Positions 11,765-23,279 of a DNA stretch of 64,000 nucleotides are shown here, in pieces; position 1 is the first letter of the stretch, and each line of letters starts with the position of its first letter. The notes beneath the pieces are model-generated. The model searched no databases, was not told where the DNA came from, and worked only from the letters and a program-made list of their open reading frames with translations. Source of the stretch: Prochilodus magdalenae (lineage: Eukaryota; Chordata; Actinopteri; Characiformes; Prochilodontidae); NCBI GenBank assembly GCA_024036415.1, contig JAMWET010003473.1, positions 25,001 through 89,000 of the forward strand. Reading direction: 5' to 3'. The translations under genes and the position numbers were made by a program.

Positions 11765-12483
11765 AAGTATAGCAGCAGCAGGCCAGTATACCAGGGAAAG
11801 TACATGGAGCTAATGTATCTAACAGCACTGAGAGATAACCCAGCTGTATGTGTGTCTGTGTGTGCATGCCGGTCACGGTCATGGCAGGAAAAGGAGGTCA
11901 TCGTCCTCGTGCAGATGATTTCGATCCCTAAGAAGTATCTTGGCATTGGCTATGCCGTCCTTTGCCACGTTGGCCCCGCCTCCATCGCCCACCATAATCC
12001 ATCTCCACCATGGAATCGCACATAAAGGAGGACGGATCGTGCCACTTGATGATTGTGACCACACGCTGAGCACTGGGCCTGGGAAACCGATGACCTGGTC
12101 TGTTATCAGTGAGGGCAAATGACCACATTGGCACCGGCCAAATCAGAGCAATCAGGTCAGATACATCAACCTGCTTTGCTGTATGTTCAGTTTATTGTAT
12201 ACGTATAAATACATGTTTAGCATCGCTTATTACATCATGTATAATGATTACAGGCTGGAAGTACCTGGTTTAGCATCTTTGGTGTTTACAGATTATTAAG
12301 TTTAGGAATGTATTAAAAAATGTTCTTTTTTTAACGAAAATAATTTTGCATAGATGTGGCACTTCTCTGCATAAATTTAAAACAAGGCTAATATGCATGA
12401 TGCTAGCAAAGTTTACTGTAGACGCCTATATCAAATTTAACATACGAATATAGATATATTCTGTTTATATATTTATGAGCGCG
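11765..12483. other. Unannotated intronic stretch
   Basis: AT-rich towards its right end. Overlapping short frames on both strands around 11.9-12.1 kb show no family resemblance. Confidence 0.55.
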
Positions 12484-13436
12484 AGTGACATCCCATTCCC
12501 TCAATCCATAGGGTGTAATGTGATGTCAGCCCACCCTTTACAGCTATACCAGCTCCAACTCTTCTGGGAAGGCTTTCCACAAGGTTTAGGGAATTTCTGA
12601 CCATTCCTCCAGAAGTGCATTTGTGAAGTCAGGCACTGATGTTGAACGAGAAGGCCTGGCTCTCAGTCTCCACTCTAATCCATCCCAAAGGTGTTCTCTC
12701 GGGTTGAGGTCAGGACTCTGTGCAGGCCGGTCCAGTTCCTCCACACCATCCACTCGCTCATCCATGTCTTTATGGAGCTTGCTCTGTGCACTGGTGTGTG
12801 GTCATGTTGGAGTAGGAAGGGGCCATCCCCAAACTGTCCCGACAAAGGTGCGAGCATGGAATGGTCCAGAGTCTCTTGGTCTGCTGAAGCATTAAGAGTT
12901 CCTCTCACTGGAACTAAGGGGCGGAGCCCAACTCCTGAACACCACCCCCACACCATAATCCCCCCTCCACCAAACTTTACACTCGGCACAGTGCAGTCAG
13001 ACAAGTACCGTTCTCCTGGTAACCGCCAAACCCAGACTCGTCCATCGGACTGCCAGACGGAGAAGCGTGATTGGTCCCTCCAGAGAACACGTCTCCACTG
13101 CTCTAGAGTCCAGTGGTGGTGCTTTACACCACTGCATTCCATAAAGCTCTCTACACACGGTTCTTGAGCTGATCTGAAGGCCACGTGAAGTTTGGAGGTC
13201 TGTAGTGATTGACTCCATCCACTGACCTTGCTCTGTCACCGTAGGTGGTCTATCACTTGGTGGCTGAGTTGCTGTTGTTGCCCATCACTTCCAGTGTGTC
13301 CTAATCCCACTAACGGTGGACTGTGGAATATTTAGTAGGGAGGAAATTTCACGTCTGCACTTGCACAGGTGGCATCTTATCACGGTACCACACTGGACTT
13401 GACAGAGCACCGAATTCACTGAGCAAAATTCCAATT
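12484..13436 (-). pseudogene. Tc1-like transposon copy B (frameshifted)
   Basis: Minus-strand translation includes [51 protein letters not shown] and [13 protein letters not shown], the middle and DDE core of a Tc1-like transposase. After LDW-type sequence the frame is lost, and the [11 protein letters not shown] block appears only in another frame. The first catalytic Asp is in WRDQS and the second in QHDH. The element is the same subfamily as copy C at 35735-36880. The 3' flank GGGATGTCACTC is visible at the left, but the outermost terminal repeats are eroded. Inactive. Confidence 0.83.
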
Positions 13437-14073
13437 TGGCCGCCTCTGTAAACACGGGCTACTGTTACAGTAGCCTGAAACAAAGACTCTGCATCTACAG
13501 ATCAGTAGGAGGAGGGAGGATGCGGCCGCAAGAAAATGACAGATGACCGCTTGACTATCGATGTCCAGTTCACTCCACTGGTCATATCAGCGAGCGAAAA
13601 GATCATTACAGCCAAAGCGCTGGAGACATGCTACACGGAAATCCATTTCCTTCATCTCCGAGATCAATTACGGTCACAGGACTGGCCTGGACACCAGAGG
13701 CTGACCGGTCTCACTTCGGAGGTGGACAGTGAGGTGTGTGGGAATGCCAAGATGTTTGATTCCTAGGTCCATGTCACTGTTATTTGGGGTTTTACCCAAA
13801 CGGATGCCTCAGAACGGACACTGGGAATGCAGAAATGAGCCCTGAAGCCTCGGCAGCTACTGTGTGGACTGCCGAAGCGTCTTTGGGTTTAAAGGGGGTT
13901 TGTGTGTGTGTGTGTGTGTGTGTGTGCGTATGATGGCTTTGCGTGTGCGTTCAGAGGAACAGCTGCTCCGGCTCGGCCTGTAACGCTCTGGGTTAATTAG
14001 TGCAGAAGATTGTTATGTGCTTGAAGTTAAAAGAGTAGGAGGCAGGTGAGCGACGGAGTGCATGTGTATATTA

Positions 14074-14122
<49 letters not shown>

Positions 14123-14462
14123 GGTGGGGTTAAAAGCGACGAGGGCAGGTGATGCGGGCACCTCTGCAGCCACGGCTATGAAAGTCAATGGCTCGGAAAT
14201 CAAAGTGGCAGTAAACCTGCGCTCAGAGTGACAGAGACTGGACAGTCATCAAAAACTGGCCCTGCTTTGGCGTATTTGATAGCAGAGGCTCTGGCTGCGG
14301 CCCCGGGGTGGAGGGCGGCACAGCGTGATAAGAGGGACGGTGTCCAGATATCTTGTAATGTTCTCTGTATTGGAATAACTTTAAAGACCATATTCTTTCA
14401 TTTTGGTGTTTGGTGAGTTGTAGAGGTTCCCAATGGTGTCCAATGGTGCAGCTTGAATGTCC
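13437..14462. other. Stretch with two (GT)n microsatellites
   Basis: (GT)n runs at about 13900-13925 and 14077-14120. No gene recognised; the 76-codon frame at 13536-13766 has no supporting feature. Confidence 0.6.
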
Positions 14463-14690
14463 TTACACGGTTCGTGCAGATGGTGCGGTAGGGGTGGAGG
14501 TGGAGTGATACCAGGCCTTCTCATATTAAATCATCTTGGTGCTGACCACGGTGCCTCCACACACGGATTCGTTGGGCGTCTCCACCAAGACTAAAGCAGG
14601 ACTCATCACTGAAGATCATCACCTCATCACTGACAGTCTGGTTGCAGTTTATGGTGACGGTGACGTGGTGTTAAGCCGAGTACAGAGATA
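14463..14690 (-). pseudogene. Tc1-like transposon trace G
   Basis: The minus strand reads as MIFSDESCFSLGGDAQRIRVWRHRG, the region around the first catalytic Asp (SDES) of a Tc1-like transposase. Only about 200 bp remains and no terminal repeats are visible. It differs in sequence from copies A and B and so belongs to another Tc1 subfamily. Confidence 0.6.
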
Positions 14691-16414
14691 AGGGCCGCCC
14701 TTGCTTACGTCACATGTGCGGCGAGTGTGAAGAATCATTAGCATGTCTCACGATGTCAAAGGCACCCACCAAGTTTTATTCCTGTGGCTTGACTCCTTCT
14801 GGGTGCAGTTGTTTGTGCAGCTGTTCTTTTGATGATCCGTGTATTAAGGGTTAGTGTTAGGCTGGTGTATTAACATTGACATTGTTGAGCAGGGAACCAT
14901 CCAATACCAATCCTGCATTCAGCAGAATGGACAGTAAAACGGGTCACTTCCAGAACTGTTACGTAACAATCTTGATTCAGTCTTGACTAATATTCATATC
15001 CCCCAAATTTATGTTCCAGCCCAGCAGCGGAAAATGTCAGATTATGCATAAGCATATTGTTCCAGACTGTGAAGCGCATGTGGGCACATTTCATTCCCTT
15101 CCCAGGGAGCCCGACTGTCAGCAGGCATGACTGACGTTCATCTTTAAAGAAGGCTGAAGTTGCTATGGTTCCCTATGGGAACATGCCATTCCACCTTAAA
15201 TGCTGCAGCTTGTTCAGGCACCCCTCCAGCACCATTTAAGATGGAGCGGGAAATAGGAACTTCAGCTCCCACGTCTTTCCACAGTTTCCCAAACTCTTGG
15301 ACCATATGGAGCAGCTCCGCTCAGGGGTTGACCCTGAAGAGACTGAAGAGAAGACCAGCTCCACCTTTATTAGCATCCCCACCCCAACAGCAGCCTGTAA
15401 GTAGCAGCCATGCTGTTTGATTGTTTGCCGGTTGAAGCAGATCATCTTAAACTGAAAGCTCCATAGTGAGGACCAACTACTGTGTGTTGACGTCCAGATG
15501 GAAAGCCAGTAGCTAGTATAGCTAACGTTAGCTACTAGCGTTAGCTCCAAATAACTGGCATAGCTAACTAAATATGAGGGCGTGGCTTATTTAGACAGTG
15601 GCTCGTTTTATTGAGTCTATTTCCACATGGTGCTTCTGTGTTTTCATTGCGGGTTGTGTTTTGCTGTCAACCAGCCAATCAAAGCAGAGCTCATTTAAAT
15701 ATTCATGAGCTCACCAAATAAGGGAAAGCAGCTAGGAGGACCAGATCATAGGGTGTAAGGACCATAAAGCTGAAAGCTGTAGTGCTGGACTGATGGCCAA
15801 TGGAAGAAGCACAGGTCCATTTTTCTGGTGTCACCGGTTCAAGTCCTTGGTGCAGTGGAAGATGGCCTAGAGGCCGTAGCCCATCTGTTCATGTGCGGTT
15901 CGTTAGCCATCCAGTGGTTCTCAATCTGGATCCCGGAGTATCACTGCCCTGTACGCTGTAGTGTTTCCCAGCTCCAGCTGGTCCGGTTGACCTCAGGATG
16001 GTCTTGTTAATTAGTTCATTAGTTCCATCAGATGTGGAGAAGCAGGGACACTCTAAAACGTGCAGGACAGTGGAACGCCAGGACCAGGACCACCGAGGCG
16101 ATGGGGGGAAGGGTAACCTTTGGTACCAGAAAACAGGACCTGTGCTTTTTTCCGTTGGTCATCTGTCCAATTCTGAAGGCTGCAGTTTTATGGAGGACCT
16201 AATGGCACTCAAGACTAACCTCCCTTGGCAACACTTTCAGCTGTTCCACAATTTAGCCAATTCCACCCTATTCCAGGTAAATCCAGCTGTACACTGTAGG
16301 CCTAACTGTACACCTACTGTGTCTGCCGCAGGCTAATGGTGCACATCCACAGTGGGCCTTCATTGGAGTTCATACAGTGGCCAGTGGCTGGAAGTATGTG
16401 GGAGGATGCCTTAC
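14691..16414. other. Unannotated remainder of IGSF11 intron 2
   Basis: No recognisable gene or element. Overlapping 86-codon (plus) and 104-codon (minus) frames at 15160-15550 look like chance frames. Confidence 0.5.
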
Positions 16415-16578
16415 CTGCTCTGGCTGGTTGGCATTGGCCAGCGGCGTGACCATCCAGATGATGTAAAGGTTGTTGAGTGCGGCGCTGGTGGTGAAGGTGC
16501 AGGGCAAAATGGCCGCCTGGCCCCTGGCGACCTGGACGCTGCTCTGGCTGACTGTCACCTCTAATGAGCGAACACACA
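16415..16578 (-). CDS. igsf11: IGSF11 coding exon 2 (first half of V-type Ig domain)
   Basis: The exon is 164 nt: two bases finishing a split codon, then 54 codons. The protein runs [45 protein letters not shown] and LANANQPEQ. The LPC cysteine and the IIW tryptophan are the B-strand Cys and C-strand Trp of an Ig V domain. VQVARGQ and NANQPEQ are characteristic of IGSF11. The acceptor is TTTCTCTTGCAG with AG at 16580-16579, and the donor is CAG|GTAAGG at 16414. The phase-1 start predicts that the upstream exon, carrying the signal peptide, ends one base into a codon, as remembered for the mammalian gene. That exon was not securely found. Intron 2, down to exon 3, is about 11.65 kb. Confidence 0.92.
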
Positions 16579-16647
16579 CTGCAAGAGAAACCCACAGAGG
16601 ACGCAGAGTTAATCACACAGCACAGGCAAAAACAAAACACGAGTCGC

Positions 16648-17100
16648 CGTTTAAGGTGGTAGTCACTTCAGGCTCCTGCAGATGGCGCTGCTATATGAGG
16701 ATGATGGGGCTATAAACACCAGCGGGGTGTGAGTGACGGGATCCATGGATTGGGACGAGGTGGTACAGTGCAGGGAATGTCTTGTTCCATGTGTGGGAAA
16801 TGGCTCCAGAGCAGATGTTAATGATTGGCTAAAAGGAGGGACTGAGCATGTGGGCGTGGCCAAAGACCATAGTGTGAAGGAAGTAGCTGAATCTGCAGGT
16901 GTGTGGAAGCAGCGTACGGTCATACGGGTCTACCAGCAGTGGCTAAAATCCCAGTCTACAGGGAATTCTCCTCGGAATTGTGCCAGGGAAGGCCTCCACC
17001 AAATCTGGCCCATCTGGCCTACATCCAGAAACTGGTCCAGCCCATGCCAAATGCAATCACAGCTGTTACTCATGGAGGTGATACCCGGTGTTAGGTACAT
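16648..17100 (+). repeat. Dispersed repeat K, copy 2
   Basis: The best preserved copy of the family first met at 1243-1695. The plus-strand frame 16733-17167 is open for 144 codons and includes VKEVAESAGVWKQRTVIRVY, a helix-turn-helix-like segment. Its left edge is only about 70 bp from the IGSF11 exon 2 acceptor. It could cover the branch-point neighbourhood on the opposite strand, though the exon 2 polypyrimidine tract itself is intact. Confidence 0.72.
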
Positions 17101-17816
17101 TCCAGGCACAGGAAGCTCGATGTTGGACACTGCACTGTCCCTGGCTATAAAAACTGAGGAACATTAATATTTTGAGTTATTAGACATAAAGACAGTATGA
17201 TATAATGTATCTGCTTTCCTAATTTGCTTAGAACGTTCCTCATATAGCAAGTACAGTACCGTTTATACAGTAGTATCTCATAGTTGGGTTTTATTAAAGC
17301 GCTCAGTGTTTAGATTTAAATGTCATGGTTAATAAGTATTACAGGTGCTATTGAATTATGCACAGGTCACTACCCATTTAAAAGCCATTGGGATGAACAG
17401 TGACACCAGTGCTACTGGCCTACATGTTTATAAGTCATCAGATAACTGAATTATAGTTTATTATTACAGCCTTATGAAGGATTATTGGAGCTTATAAATA
17501 TGCATACAAAGCAATGGGTAACATGCACACTCATAACTGATCATAAATACAGTGGAGGGGATGGGAACCAGGGGCCACATGTATGTGACAAATTATACAC
17601 AGCTAAAAAGGATATCTAGGCAAGGTATATCTTCATTTTTGGTTTTTAGCAAGTCCGATTTGGTATGTTTTGGTAATTGAGATTATCATAATTTTGCTTA
17701 TGGTAAGAAATTTGCTTGAACCAAGTCAAATTCTCGGCCAGTATTGTGAGAGACTTAAAAGTACAGTAGAACTCTTGTATGAGCAGTGGGTTCGTTCCAC
17801 ATACAGGTCAGGATAT
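17101..17816. other. Unannotated stretch
   Basis: AT-rich; nothing recognised. Confidence 0.55.
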
Positions 17817-17995
17817 GCGGTTGGTGTAGCTCAGTGGATAACACTACATGGGCAGGGAGCCACCACCACAGGTGGGAGAATGAGGTTCAAATCCCGGTCT
17901 GGGTGACTATGCTGTGCTACACCATTAAGAGTCCTTGGGCAAGACTCCTAACACTACATTGGCCTCCCTGTAATATGACTAGCCTTGTAAGTGTG
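17817..17995 (+). repeat. tRNA-derived SINE, copy 1
   Basis: The head contains an RNA polymerase III box A (TAGCTCAGTGG, 17827-17837) and box B (GGTTCAAATCC, 17884-17894). The body contains GAGTCCTTGGGCAAGACTCC and ACTACATTGGCCT. The family recurs at 21616-22243, 52221-52390, 52394-52615 and 63727-63925. Other copies end in a tail with CGCTCTGGATAAGAGCG-type sequence and ATGTAAATGT; this copy is 3'-truncated. Confidence 0.85.
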
Positions 17996-18529
17996 ATGAT
18001 GTCAAGGCAAAAGACACATTCCTAGTTGTATCTTCTGACCCCTACCCCTGGGGAACAGTTGGTTGATTTTATGGTTTATAAAGCTAGCTTAGTGTAAAAG
18101 CTGGATGTGCATATAAGATAAGTATCATATGAGCTCAGATGTTAAACGTGATGTTAAATGTATAGACTGTCAATGACCAGATGAATGGTGGGAACTGGCA
18201 TTCGGTCCCATGCCTCTTTTAGGTACCCCTATAGATGGTATGCTCCATGTTGTGGGAGGGGCTTATGGGGTATGAAAGAGGGAAGATGGTAAGCAGTGGG
18301 CCTAAAGTGCAGTGAGGTGGACTCGATGGCGTCCTAAACCTAGACTTGTACTAGTCCCAGTGGAAAGTCCCAGTGGATTTGGTGAAATACCAAATCTTCA
18401 TTACATCGGCCACTCGCGACCACACAACCACACCAAGTGAAAACATCTTGACCTGTATCTGGAACCTACTTTATTACGTAGGGTACTTAACTACTGTACT
18501 TCTATGTTCTACAGTATGTTAAGAGAACA
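17996..18529. other. Unannotated stretch
   Basis: No gene or clear repeat recognised. Confidence 0.5.
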
Positions 18530-18880
18530 TAAATAAAACTATTGCTTTCTGGACTACAAAATATTAAATCTTTAAATTAGTAAAATGATCTTATGTCTAG
18601 TACATGTTTCTTAAATTTTTTTATATATTTTGTACTTATTTCCAGAGATTCCAGTCTTGTTTAAAGTTATTTGTATAAGGAAATTTATTTTCCAATTTTA
18701 CTGGCAGATAATTTGGTCTGTTTCAAGCATATTTCTTAAAATAAGAGCTAAATTATCTGCCAACACAGCAAAAAAGTACTTAAAAACCAGTAAAGAAATT
18801 GGAAATAAGTGAAATAATCTTAAAAGTAGCTTAAAAATACTTCAGAAAATCCTGTTTTTAATTTATCAACTAGATATAAG
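18530..18880. repeat. AT-rich palindromic repeat (GGCAGATAATTT family)
   Basis: An inverted pair GGCAGATAATTT ... AAATTATCTGCC flanks about 40 bp around 18704-18762, inside AT-rich sequence. Related AAATTATCTGCC blocks occur at 27.75-28.0 kb, 28.4 kb and 30.5-30.9 kb. It looks like a hairpin-forming non-autonomous element, but no target duplications were resolved. Confidence 0.55.
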
Positions 18881-20635
18881 ATCACCTTACTCACCAATAT
18901 ACCATTTTTTTAAGCCTACATGTGTTCACTGGTGGTTTGATGTAGATAGTGGTAAAGTTGTGAATACTGGGGTTTCCTTTGCTGGTTTGCTCCAGAACGT
19001 CCTCCTAGCATGAAGCTACATCTCGGCCATGCAGCATATCCGTAACCATGTCCATGAGGCCGCTTTCAGAGCCATCATAATAATGAACCTCTGGTTCCCA
19101 TCACCACCACTGTAAACACTTTGACGTTTACTGGAAGTCCGCCTTTAAACACCGCCTTTAACCTTGCCTGGGCCGCCTCACAGTAATTACAGGTACATCC
19201 CACAGATGGGAAGGGTTGTTAACCATCAGCATGATAAACGTCCTGCTAGAGGGGGCGTGATGAGGCGAAACGCAATCAACGCAGCGCACGAAACGCAAAC
19301 GCGGCCTATTCCTGCATCGGCTAAACGCATTACCCTCCAATTGGGTTACTTCCTATGAGAAGATACATGTGCAGTCAAGGTAATCGCATCTGGACATGTA
19401 TTAAAACGACGCTGGTAGCGGGGAGAGGTGCTCTACGAGAAAGAAACCTTCATAGCTCATCAGTCAGGCTGCCCGAAAAATCGCTAATTCAACATTAGCA
19501 ATACCAAACGCTGCGCTTAGACGTCGCTAGTCATTCGCCTCCTTAGCAGGTATACAGATGGCGGCTAGATTGAATTAGGCCCTTAACAAGAGCCACCACG
19601 CCGCTAATTGGAAGAGACGAATGGCTGCCTTGGTTAGCCGTGTCACGTGACGTCCGTCCAGCCAATCGAGAGAGTGGAAGGATCAGATCACCAGCTGGCG
19701 TGGTATCAGTCCCAGATTGCTTGCGACTCCTTCCAGCTCTTGACTGAAAAATTTCTTTTGTTGGGGTGGTTTTTGTATTTAGCACCTTGGAAGTGTCACA
19801 AGCGTTCCCTGCCAGTCATTATTCCCAGAAATGGCAAGTCATTCCGAAATCCAGGCAACTGTCCTTAAAAACCTGTGAATTGCACAAATGTCTACAGTAC
19901 AAGCCAGCTTCAACACCCAATAGCCCAAGACGGCCACGCATCCAGTTTTAGGCTGGACCACCCATTACTTCAACTCCCAGTCCACCGTTCGGCACAGTAC
20001 CTGGACAGACGCCGATAATTCCTTTTTCCGGGATGCACTATTTCAAATTTTCACTCGCCAACAATATCATTCTAACTCTTTAGTATCATGACCGAGGCAG
20101 CACTCCCCTTTAAAATCCACTTCCAGATTCCTCTACCCCATACTCTTTCAACGTCCGGAGTATCGTAAGCAAAAGCAAAACTAGCAAGCTAGCATAACCA
20201 CCATCATTAGCTCTGGGATCATTTTCAGCCATGCTAACTAAGACCACATCCATGTGCTACCAACAGGCTAATTGTCTGCTGGACGATGGTGAAGATCACA
20301 CCTTCGCCTCCGACTTTTGGCTCCACCGTCCTAAAGCTCTGGATTGGTTTAGTCGGTTGTCACACTCAACGTGTTCCCACCCTAATCAGTCCAGGTTCCC
20401 ACCCACATTCTGGACAAAAATTCTCATGGCTTTGCCCAAATGTTCTCGTTGTAAGAGGCCCGTGAGGCCCTGCTTGCAGTGGGAGGTGGTGTGGAGGAGC
20501 TACCGGGACACTTTTGGGAAGCGTTTCTGTAAAAATCTGCAAAAAAAAAACAATATATACTAGATATACTTAAGTGATGGAAGATTAGGCCCTATATGAA
20601 ACCGTTAGATGCTAATAATAGGTTGATGGGGTATA
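18881..20635. other. Unannotated stretch
   Basis: No recognisable gene, RNA or repeat. A 110-codon plus frame at 20231-20563 is unsupported. Confidence 0.5.
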
Positions 20636-21566
20636 TGCTGTATATGCTGTGAGGTGTTGTGAGTGAGGCTGAACACTGGCCAGTGTGCTCATAGCAAGGA
20701 GATGTAAATTTTTCAAGTTTGAACGAGGCATGACAGTGGAATGCCTCAAGCGGGCTCATGCTGAGTAAATGTACGGGCCACACCATTCATCAGAACTCTC
20801 CAGCACGCTACTCGAACCAGTTCTGGACATCTTGGGCCGATGGCACGGTGCAGTATCCTGCTGGAACACGTCATCACTGTGGGGGTACATGAAGGGCCGC
20901 AGATCACCAAGCAGTGAAACATAGCAGGTACCGGTCAATGCCGCATCGAGCTGTTGACCAAGCTACCCAACCCATGCCATGAGAACACACCCCACACATG
21001 TATGGAACCAGTACCAGCACAGTGAACAGTGCATTGTTGACAGTTGGGACGCATGGGGTCTGCATCACACACGAACCCTCCCATCAGCCGAAACAGCTGG
21101 TACTGTGACTCATCGGACAACGTCACATGTTGCCAGTCCTCTAGGACCCAGTTAGGAGCCTCATGAGCTCCAGTGTGGTGGTGTTACCGGAGAGACTCTG
21201 GTGGCTCTTCTGCTCCCATATCCCATGGAAGCTAAGGAACGCTGCACTGACCTGTGGGACAGGTGTCTGGGCCTTCTGCCAGAGTTGCTTGTCTGTTTGC
21301 GATTCTCATAAATACTCATGGGCGGCCACTGCACTGTCCACTGTGGGTGGAAATGCCTTGTACCATGTAGTCCTGGTAGACATGTGACACTGTGGGTCAA
21401 GGATCCTCAAATACTTGAGACACAACTTCGGAAAACAGAATGTCCCATCCGTCTGGCACCCACTACTATGCCTCGATCAAACTTGGGTAAAGCACGTCGC
21501 CTTGCCATGAGCACACTAACCAGTGTTCAGCCTCACTCACAATATAACACCTCACAACTTATACAG
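20636..21566 (-). pseudogene. Tc1-like transposon H with long terminal inverted repeats
   Basis: The ends near 20651-20700 and 21500-21557 are inverted copies of each other over about 50 bp. Both contain GAGGCTGAACACTGG-type sequence, the right one in reverse. Between them the minus strand encodes MTLSDESQYQLFRL, a first-Asp block (SDES), followed in other frames by APCHR-type sequence. The transposase is broken by stops and frameshifts. It resembles Tc1/mariner, but the subfamily is different from copies A-E. Confidence 0.7.
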
Positions 21567-21615
21567 GTGCCAGCTTTCCTGAGACCCTGAGGTAACGCCC
21601 CTTCATGATCAGTGT

Positions 21616-22243
21616 ATATTTACATTTATGGCATTTAGCTGACTGTTACAAGGAGACAGGACGGGGAGACAGGATGCAAATACAAGTTTCAATGGCTACC
21701 AAACACGATACAAAACACTAAGATGACCAAACATAAGAGACCAAAAACCAACTGACAGACAAAAGCAACTGACTGGGAGACAAAACAACCAGCTGGGAGA
21801 CACAACCAACGGACAAGGAGACAAAACACGGGCAGGGGAACAAACGGCAAGCCAGAACAAAGGGCTCTACATGGAGTATAAAACAACAAGGGCTAACGAG
21901 AGACACCTGGGAAGGGGCGGAGCCAGAACCAGGTGAGGGGCCTGACAAGAGGGCGGAGACAGGACGAGCGAAAGACCGAAATAAACAGAAGCACATGGAC
22001 ATGACAGAAACCCAGATAAACATGAACAGGACAGGGCAGGATGTGACACTGACGCTCTTATCCAGAGCGACTTACAAGGTCAATCATATTACAGGTAGGC
22101 CAGTGTAGTGTTAGGAGACTTGCCCAAGGACTCTTATTGGTGTAGCACAGCACAGTCACCCAGACTGGGAATTGAACCCAAGTTCCCACATGGGACGGTA
22201 GCTTCCTGGTGGGTAGTGGTGTTAGCCACTGCGCCATACCAAC
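21616..22243 (-). repeat. tRNA-derived SINE, copy 2, split by a solo LTR
   Basis: Minus-orientation SINE of the 17817 family. Its tail lies at 21616-21643 and its remainder at 22049-22243, including AGGACTCTTATTGGTG and the box A complement CCACTGCGCC. The two parts are separated by the LTR at 21644-22048. Removing the LTR and one CTGAC restores a continuous SINE. Confidence 0.88.
21644..22048 (-). mobile_element. Solo LTR, 405 bp, nested in SINE
   Basis: It starts TGTTACAAGG and ends GATGTGACA, with perfect 5-bp target duplications CTGAC at 21639-21643 and 22049-22053. On the minus strand a TATA-like TTTTATACTCC is present. The sequence is related to the LTR at 7621-7983. No coding region; a recombined solo LTR. 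Confidence 0.87.
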
Positions 22244-23279
22244 AAATTTACATACTGATACCATGTGACTTGGTTTGGTCAATGTAAAATTCACACAGCC
22301 AAAAAGACAATGACTCAAGTTGACACAATTCTCAATGCTGAACACTAAACATCAACATCAAGGCAAGAGGAACCGGAAAAGGCATGGCGCTCATCCGCAT
22401 TGCCTGACAAGTAGTGGGCCCATATAAGCCCACCCCAGCCACCCATATTTTGCTGACACAGTCTTTACATACAGCTTTTGATGAATCCTGTAGTTGGAAT
22501 GTGTTCCTTTCTCCAGCCACGCTAATTAGAGATCCCTAATCCACCCATGGAGCCTCCACACCTTGAAGTTTCCCGGAAATTGGACAAGACCTTTCCTTCG
22601 TCTCCTGAAATGTTGATGCCTTGGAGATGGGAGCTTTCCAGCGACGGCTCTATGATGATTTAGTAACAACTCTGTAATGATCCCGGGCTCGTAGAAAGCC
22701 CATTCTTGGATGATTCGGATGCATAATGATGCCTTGAATAATTCCCGAACGTAAAATGAATCTGAGCAATCTAGTCCGGCCTTAAAGAAGCTTTAGATTA
22801 CACCGTTCCTGATCCAGCTTTGACCTCCTGGACCATTTTTTAAAGACTCTTACAGCTGAGTGCTTCTCTTAAGTCCATAGATGTCTTTCTCAGGCTGGTG
22901 CCTAGAGACTTCCCGCCCACTCACACACAGGCATGAAAAGACACTCAGATGGTTGTGTGTTTGGTACGAAATGGTTAGTAAGGAGTGGATGGCTTAAGCT
23001 GAACCTTAACACATAAACAAACAAACAAACAAACAAATCAACAAACAAAACAAACAGCCTTCCAAGCACGTCAATACCACAGGTCTGGACATGACAGCTG
23101 GGACTTGCGAAATAAGAACAGTGGATCAAACCCACCAGCTGACCACCACATACCCTGCGAGTCTGAACAAAACAAATGAAGAATGGCGTTTCTTGGAAAT
23201 CCGTGGATTATTTAAAACATGAGATCTTCAATCCACAGCGCTATGGAATTTCGATGCACAGACTTCCGGAATTGTGTCC
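22244..23279. other. Unannotated stretch with short (CAAA)n run
   Basis: A short AAACAAAC run lies near 23012-23055. No gene recognised. Confidence 0.55.

Noticed and set aside
22332..22520. A minus-strand frame ending PFPVPLALMLMFSVQH as an IGSF11 leader
   Set aside because: No usable donor in the required phase after the hydrophobic segment.
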